From assembly GCF_027744825.2 (NCBI RefSeq), contig NC_071345.1, positions 3,979,501-4,043,500 on the forward strand: DNA of 64,000 nt, read 5' to 3'. Numbering within the stretch: the first letter of the stretch is position 1; every line of letters starts with the position of its first letter. The translations under genes were made by a program, and so were the position numbers. Positions 57,421 through 64,000 of this stretch are shown in pieces. The notes beneath the pieces were generated by a model. The model was given only the letters and a program-made list of their open reading frames with translations. It did no database searches and was not told where the DNA came from. Source of the stretch: Synchiropus splendidus. Its lineage: Eukaryota; Chordata; Actinopteri; Syngnathiformes; Callionymidae.

Positions 57421-59604
57421 TAGGAGAAGAGGGTGACAACCAATGAGTGCCGTGATTGTCGACATATGTCAAGATGCAAGAGTCAAAGTTGTTTTTCTGT
57501 AAACACAGCAGCGTTGTTATTCCTGTACATCAGAGAGGAACGGGGAGGAGCGCGGTGTGTAAGGGAGGAGGAGGAGGAGGTGATGAGAAGGAACCTGTGT
57601 AATCGCTCCACTCATAGCTGAGTCAAGATTCACAGGTGAAATGCTGAGTAGAAGTTGTAGGAGTGTGATCCGCTGGGATGAACCTCTGGACTGATGGATG
57701 TTAGAGGAGTCAAAGGGAAAATTGGCCCGTCAGGAAGCATCAAGCGCTGCGGCGAGCCGGTTTGCCACCTGGAAAAGGAAGACCTTAAATAAAGCCGTAC
57801 CCTTGGTGAAAGAGATGAGGGGTCTCTTCTTTGAAACGGGTGCAGGATTATTCTGCTGCAGCCCTGAATCAAAAGTGAGGAGGGTCGGAGCAGAGGATGT
57901 TTCACTGCAGTCGAGTGTTTCATCTCTCCCTCTCCAGTGCGTCAGGCTTTTCCTCCCTTCAGAGCGAGGAACGAATCTGAGAGTGTCGTTTCAGATAAAC
58001 ATTCGCCTCGAAGTCTTTTATCATTATAGGTCATCAGGTTAGTGGAAAGAGAAGCTCTTTTCAGTTGTTCTACGAGAGAGTAGTGATGGAGATGCTGGAC
58101 TTATTATCCCAATAAACCTCTATTAATGGTGAATGTTGGGATCAGGAGGTAGTTTTTGGCCCACAGTGTAACGTCATTTGGTGTTGTGTTCCAAGGGTTC
58201 TGAACTGTTTTTTCCTTATGAACAGTCCTATCCTGCTGAAATGGCAATTGACAGGCCCATTTTGAGTCAGCATAACTCCTCCAATCCTGTGTAGAAAATG
58301 CTAACGTCTGAAAAAGAAAAACCGGGGGGTTGCTCTCACAAAACCGTTATTAGGGTAGTAGCTGCACGAGGACCCCCCCAAACTCAGAGCCCATTTCACC
58401 GTTGTGACTCCGCCTCATGGTTGGAGCTATATGGGCTTCTCACGATTAGCTCTTAAACAGTGCGAGTGCAAAAACATGGGTCTTGAAAGCAGAAAATGAG
58501 GGCCTTCCAATGACATGACACGTGTTTTGTCATCCCAATTCTTTGAATATTTAATTTCTATGTTAGAAAATAAGTCGGAGATCAATTACATCTCACTTAC
58601 AAGGCTAATATGGGAGTGTTGTTTCACTCATTTCAGCACAAGTGTCACTCAAAACCATGCTGCACCTGCCATTGACAGAGAGACCAGCAGGCTGCTCAGT
58701 CCTTTCCTTTTTTTGTTTTTTTTTCCCTTTTATTAACTTACTGCAAAACTGGATAGTTTATGATGGTAAATATGTAAAATGCATCAAAGTTTAGATGAAT
58801 CATCTCACTTAGTTTATTGGTGTCATTTTAGTGCTACTGAAATGCTATAAAGTAGAAATTTCTGCTTGTGTTTATTGTCCATTTAAACCGTCAAAAATCA
58901 TGGTGATGTTGCATAACTGACACATATTGAAAATTCAAACACACAATATTGGAGTTAGATGTTCACTGCTAAAAGAAAAGGGGAGAGTTCATGTCTTTAA
59001 TTCAAATAACATTGGAACTGCATTACAGTTTTCTGTTTGTGTTTTGAGTGTTGCATCTCACCTGATCAATGTCTATGAATGTCCCATTGACTTGTTGAAT
59101 CGTTCTTAGTGGCCCATTTTCTATTCACGTGTCAGTGTTATTGGGAGGATGTCGACGCTAAGGTTTTCGAGCAGCGTTCAAAAGTGTGGCTTTGTTTTGT
59201 TTGCGAAGACAACTCGTCTTAAGGATGAGCAAACCCCTTCGACACCATGGCAGAATGATGAGAGTGTTCCGTGTTTGGTCGGAGACGCCAGCTACACTGA
59301 ACACATCACTTTACATTATCATTTAAATAAGACCTTTTGATGTGAATGTTGATCAGATATTTTATAAGGGATACATATGTGTATAGTGAGGATTTTAAAT
59401 TCTTCTCAAGGACCAATGAAGAGCTCCGTTTTAAAGAACTGGAGCTCTCTGTCAACTGTTTCTTGCTTCATGCTTCACAGGGTTGAAACATGTTCCTGGA
59501 CTATGTGTCATTATTTTAATATCCTTGTTTAATAATGTATGGTGTCAGAGTATCACAGTGAGATGATTTCAAACAGAAATTCAAAATAGGTCCAAACAAA
59601 GTTC
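57421..59604. other. Intergenic, no gene seen
   Basis: GA-rich at 57540-57600, otherwise plain. No splice-supported open frame. Confidence 0.5.
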
Positions 59605-59684
59605 ATCGTGGTTAGTCGACTAATCGAAAAAATAGTAAAGAGATTAGTCGACAACAAAAAGAATCATTAGTTGCAGCCCCAGTT
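59605..59684 (-). mobile_element. Fragment of a hAT-type MITE (GCTGCAACTAATGATT family)
   Basis: Read on the minus strand, the end begins ggggctgcaactaatgattc and continues into ttagtcgactaat motifs, a signature of a very common fish MITE. Only one end is clear. Confidence 0.6.
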
Positions 59685-62600
59685 CACTGTGCCACTTCTG
59701 GTGCTGTGGTCCTCCTTCAAGGGGCCGAGTCGCTGTCAAACCCCCGAGACACTCATGCGTTTGTCTAAAATGGAAGCTCCTCATTTGTGCATCAAAGACT
59801 CGGGAACTTTCTCTGTAAATGGATTTCAAATGATCAATTGTTGACAACAACAAAAGAAATGTTAAATTCTCGAGCGCGCGTGAATGGAAGAGTTCATTCG
59901 CCGGTCTGATGGAGACGTCTCGGCTTTAGTCTGGTTTAAGAGGTTTGCTGCTTATTCCAAGGCTTTTGATGATGAAAGATTCGGGTGCTTTTGTGTAACA
60001 CCTCCGCGACTCTCCACGGAGCAGCACCAACTGTTCTTCAAAGCCAGGCTGCAACAATGTGGCGATTAAGTGTGATCTGACGGTGGAAGTTGTGATTGTT
60101 AATTGTCGTCCGTGACTCTCTCATGAGCTGCATCCTGCAACACCTGGAGCAGTGAGTTTACATGGCCGATTGAATGACAAAGTTCACCGTTTGAAATGAG
60201 CTTCCTCGTGAGTGGAGGTGAAAAATGAATGCGTCACATTTAAAGATGGTCTGTAAACAGTGGGGTGTAAAGCGTGACAAAAGAGAAGCGGTGATATGGA
60301 AACGGTGAGATTGGAGCAGGAAACCAGACCAAACATGGGCACCGATGACGCAGAGAGGATACCCAGTTTCCATAGCAACAGGCAGGTGCAAGACACTGGG
60401 AGTGAATCTGGTGTTCGATCTGCCGAGGTGAAACATTTGCATGCGCATCGGCGAGTGCGGAGGGCGACACGGACGGGGAGGAAACTGCGGGGCACTTCTC
60501 TCCACGTCGTGACCAAAACCCTGCTGGATCTGACATGTGACCTCGATGACCCCACGCTCAGGCGAAGAGGATGAAAGGAGAGTTGACATGAAGAGGAGGA
60601 GGAGAGAGAGAGATCAGACCTGGGCAGGGCAGGGGGGTGATTTGCACCCTGAAGGTGTCATCCATAAGGAAGGAGGAAACGATAAGGCAGAGCCGGGCAG
60701 AGAAGTGAATTTCAATATTACACACCTCTGCAACAGTAGTGTCTCTATTACCGCGGCAGAATATACACACACGTGTTTGTGAACTTTAAGTGTATCAGTG
60801 CCAAGATTGAATACGTGGCATGTCTTCTCCATGCTTGCTGGAACCATGGCCTATGCTGGGTGTGACGGTCATCCACTTTCCTGAGCTTTTCTTTGTCTCT
60901 TCTTTGTTTTCTTGTCGAACAAGGCTATTGGTCAGATGGCCAGATTTAAGTGTGACAATCCCACCTCTGACACCACTCGTCACAGAAGGAATAGTAGTGC
61001 AAGCCTTTCTGCTCTACGGTGAAAACCTGTCACGTCGCGGACCTTGTGGCCTGGTCAGACTGGGCTTGGGTTCTGATGAACTGGGACACGCAGCTATGGC
61101 CGCGTCTGTCCTCAACAACGTGCTTGCAAAGCTCTAATCGCAGCGCATGCAGTCATGCAGGAGTGAGATCTCAGCTGCTCAAATGTTCTCTGGCTCACAC
61201 ACACATGGATGTGCGCGTTTGTGTTCCCCCATATGCCCATATGGGCAATTGAGAGAATGCGTATTTTGATTTCAGTTGGCAGTAATGTGCCACTTCCTGC
61301 GTGTTCGCCAGGAGGGATGTTAGCCTCTGGTCCAGTGCACGGGCTTCTCGTCTCTCTGTCTCTGTTGATCTCTCCTCTCATGAGGTTCACACGGACACTA
61401 ACAGTCCTGGACGGTTCTCATTGTTCTGAGGACGACGCTCCGGCTACCGTTGGCTCATAATTCATCACCACTCAGTGTTTGTGAAATGAGCTATGATAGT
61501 TTGATAGCATCGATGTGCAACAAGACCTTTAGCGTTTATGTTGCTGTAAACAAGTTCCTGAGCTATGTTTGTGGCTTAAGATCAACATCTCTTACCGTTG
61601 TTGTGAAGAGTTGCAACACATTGTAGTAGACCTTTACTTCAACCCCCCCATCCAACATACAACACCAACGCTTCCTTCTCAGTTGGATCTGTTTCTAGTC
61701 TGCTTTGCTGCCTTGAGAACCTTGACTTTCCTGCTGGAATTTCACCATGATGGCTTGTGGTCTTGCTTCCTCAGCAGGTCCGATCCACTGTGCAGAGTCC
61801 ATCACAAATTCCTCTTTGTGTCCCACCTTGAGATGATCAGCTTTCATATCTCCGGACACTGAATATATCATCGTGGACATGGCTCAAATCGGGACTATTT
61901 TCTAGTCCCAAGTCAGCCTTCCATGACCATGACACTGTGGCAGGGGGGACTTCCCTTCCTTCCTTTTGCCTTCCATTTTGTCTGTGTCAACATGTAACAC
62001 CTTTGCTGTCAACAAAGAACACAAAAGTCCATGTGTTTAGCATACCATGATTATTTTTCAGGAGGTAAGACAAGGTGGGGAGCATTTGTCCGAACGATTT
62101 AGTGCTGCGGGTAACCCTAAATTGAATGTAGACATGCTTGTCCTTCCTTGTAAATTCACTGTATTCCATCAAAAGACAATTGGCTCCCTGACTTTATATC
62201 ATCTGATCTAGACATTTTTCTATATCTTAGAAAATGTCTATGTCATGCGGCCTCCTGAGAAGAACTTCTGGAAGTGGAAATATTTTTTGACTGAAGTTGG
62301 GAAATGTGTTGTCTAAAATCATACCTGCTTGACCAAGATCTGTGGTGGCTCTACTCCATGACTCTGATGGCTGACTCGCTCCTTTGATCTGTTGTAACTA
62401 TATTGCTACAGTCTAACAGTGAAAAATCGTTTGGCGTTACTTGCACCGCAGCACGTCTACAGCTGCATCCGACCTCTTCTGGTCTTCACTGGAGCCAGAC
62501 CAAAGTTGGCCGTCTCCACCAGCCGCGTGGCGTATAACCGGCATGAATATGAGCAGGAAGGTGAGGACAGGGGTGGGAGCAGACAGAAGCTCGCGTGGCG

Positions 62601-63000
62601 AGGTGTAGAGCCTCGGATCAATGCGGATCGATCCCCGCTCTGCCAGCGCCGCTCGCCATGGAGACCTTCAGTGCGACACTTATCAATGTCGCCACTCGCT
62701 CTCCATCCATCAATACCTCAATTATCAGATTGAATATCGCTCTTCTGGTGGGCGGCTCAAACTTGGAGCGGTTTGCTGATGTACATTCTCTCACTGTGCG
62801 GTGAGTCTGACCTGGACCTGCTGGTGGATCCAATTACTGGAGCTGGAATGTTCCAGAACAACACCCGCAGTTCAGATTGATGACTCCATCATTATTTTTC
62901 AGGTCGCGCGAGACGATAAATGTAGGATCTGCAACGGTACTTCACAAAACCTCTGTAGTCAATCTGACCACTTCTTTACTGGTTTTTGCTGCTTCGCTCT
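59685..63000. other. Intergenic, no gene seen
   Basis: Several short open frames on both strands, none with a recognisable family or paired splice sites. A CCCATATGGG palindrome lies at 61235-61244. Confidence 0.5.
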
Positions 63001-63006
63001 AGCCGA

Positions 63007-63050
63007 TGATGATGATGATGAAGATCAAGATGATGATGAAGATGATGATG
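63007..63050. repeat. (GAT)n microsatellite with GAA/CAA interruptions
   Basis: An imperfect GAT repeat that would translate to an Asp/Glu-rich string in one frame. A tag just before it could mimic an acceptor, but no flanking exon supports a gene. Confidence 0.8.
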
Positions 63051-63899
63051 GCACAGATCTCTCTGAAGCGCATCGTGTATAAAGCCTCCGGAATCCGAAC
63101 CCTGAAGTGCTGGACTGTACATTTTGATCCGAAAAGCACTGATATTTGAGGTGGAAGCAGAAAGAGAGGCAGATTTTACTGCTGAGTCACCGCCACGTCC
63201 CTCCCCCACACCCCCACACCCCCCTCCCGTGCCGCCTGGCTTCATCTCTCGCCCTGTCCTCCTTTCCCTCCTGCACACAGACCCACCCCAGCTTCACCAC
63301 TCCTCTCCATCTATCTCCACCTTTGGCGTCGGATCCTCCAGATATTTTTCAGCTCACTTTGTGCCATTGTGCTTTTCTGCCCCGTCACTCTTTCGCAGCT
63401 CATCCTCTTCTCCTCCCTCGCTCTCTGCAGACTCACACCTTCTCTGCGAAGTTTAATTAAGAGTGAAGTCGTCCAGAGAGGCCGAGGCATCGGAGCCGCT
63501 GCTGGCTTCATCCTTCTGCGGCTAATCTTCCTCACTGGCTTGTGTTTTACTGTCTGACCGTCAGAAAGCCAAGCGCCTGATCCCCCACGACACTCGCACA
63601 CCTCACTCGCATTCTTTTTAATCACCAAGCAAATATGAGGCAAGTATAAATGGATTAGAAATATCAGTCAGGCCAACTTTGGAAATCACAAAAACACCAT
63701 AAAATACTGCAATATTTCGTGACTATTTATGACTGCTCAAGCAATGTATCTGAGGAAAACAACGGATGAAAACAAACTCACTAGATGGTTATTCATTCAC
63801 ACCAAAATCTAGATTTCAAAGCAAGTTAAAGCCATTTTTTAATGAATACTATTGATGCTTTTTCTGATCCTGTATTCAGAAGTGAGGATTGACAAAGGT
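63051..63899. other. Intergenic, no gene seen
   Basis: A C-rich, CCCCCACACCCC-type stretch at 63190-63290, then plain sequence. Nothing supported. Confidence 0.5.
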
Positions 63900-63975
63900 T
63901 GTGTCAAACACAAGGCCCAAGGACCAAATTCAGCCCACCATCTTATCATATGCGGCCTGATCACCAGGAAAGCCT
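63900..63975. mobile_element. Start of a hAT-like element at the window edge
   Basis: The text gtgtcaaacacaaggccc followed by ggaccaaattcagcccacc resembles the left end of hAT elements that begin TGTCAAACTCAAGGCCC, as also suspected at 3287. The other end would lie outside the window. Confidence 0.35.
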
Positions 63976-64000
63976 CTGGATAGATATGTATATAGAGATA

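Noticed and set aside
61228..61250. CCCATATGCCCATATGGG-type palindrome
   Set aside because: Short and isolated, with no partner sites or element termini.
63002..63082. Possible acidic exon (Asp/Glu-rich) after a tag acceptor
   Set aside because: Explained by the GAT microsatellite; no upstream or downstream exon supports it.
1..64000. tRNA, rRNA, CRISPR arrays, operons or prophage
   Set aside because: No tRNA B-box-like GTTCGAATCC with a matching A box, no rRNA motif and no spaced direct repeats were seen; the window is vertebrate nuclear DNA.

Overview
The window is nuclear DNA of a ray-finned fish, most likely a teleost. Genes are split by introns, many of them very short (59-100 bases). 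Codon use and splice signals are vertebrate-like, and the repeats are ones familiar from teleost genomes (hAT-type MITEs, LINE ends, GT and TTTTA microsatellites). I cannot name the species. All recognisable genes lie on the + strand; I see no prokaryotic or viral genome content.

Layout. Positions 1-19,400 are intergenic DNA with decayed transposons and no exon I can support. Positions 19,602-38,481 hold a complete emilin1 gene: signal peptide in exon 1, a 12.7 kb first intron, then 11 exons in 6.1 kb encoding the EMI domain, a long coiled-coil region, a short collagen-like stalk and a C-terminal gC1q head. The 12 exons join in frame to 1,024 residues.

Positions 40,870-45,123 and 46,097-52,937 hold two tandem copies of ankef1 (ankyrin repeat and EF-hand domain protein 1, also ANKRD5). 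Exons 2-5 and 7 are equal in length and phase between the copies, so they come from one duplication. Copy B has the full-length architecture (771 residues). Copy A is shorter (664 residues). It stops soon after the last ankyrin repeats, lacks the two conserved C-terminal exons, has lost the ATG that copy B uses, and needs a GC-AG intron. Its frame is open throughout, so it looks like a diverging gene rather than a pseudogene. The intron 2 of both copies has been invaded: a trinucleotide-rich array in A, nested LINE fragments in B.

Positions 53,400-64,000 are again intergenic, with MITEs, microsatellites and a LINE remnant.

The genes do not form a pathway. EMILIN-1 is an extracellular-matrix glycoprotein of elastic tissue and vessels. 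ANKEF1 is a cytoplasmic/axonemal protein linked to sperm flagella. They are simply neighbours, about 2.4 kb apart. The items most worth following are the asymmetric ankef1 duplication, with its start-codon relocation, GC donor and stray exon-5 fragment, and the stop-free in-frame introns of emilin1.
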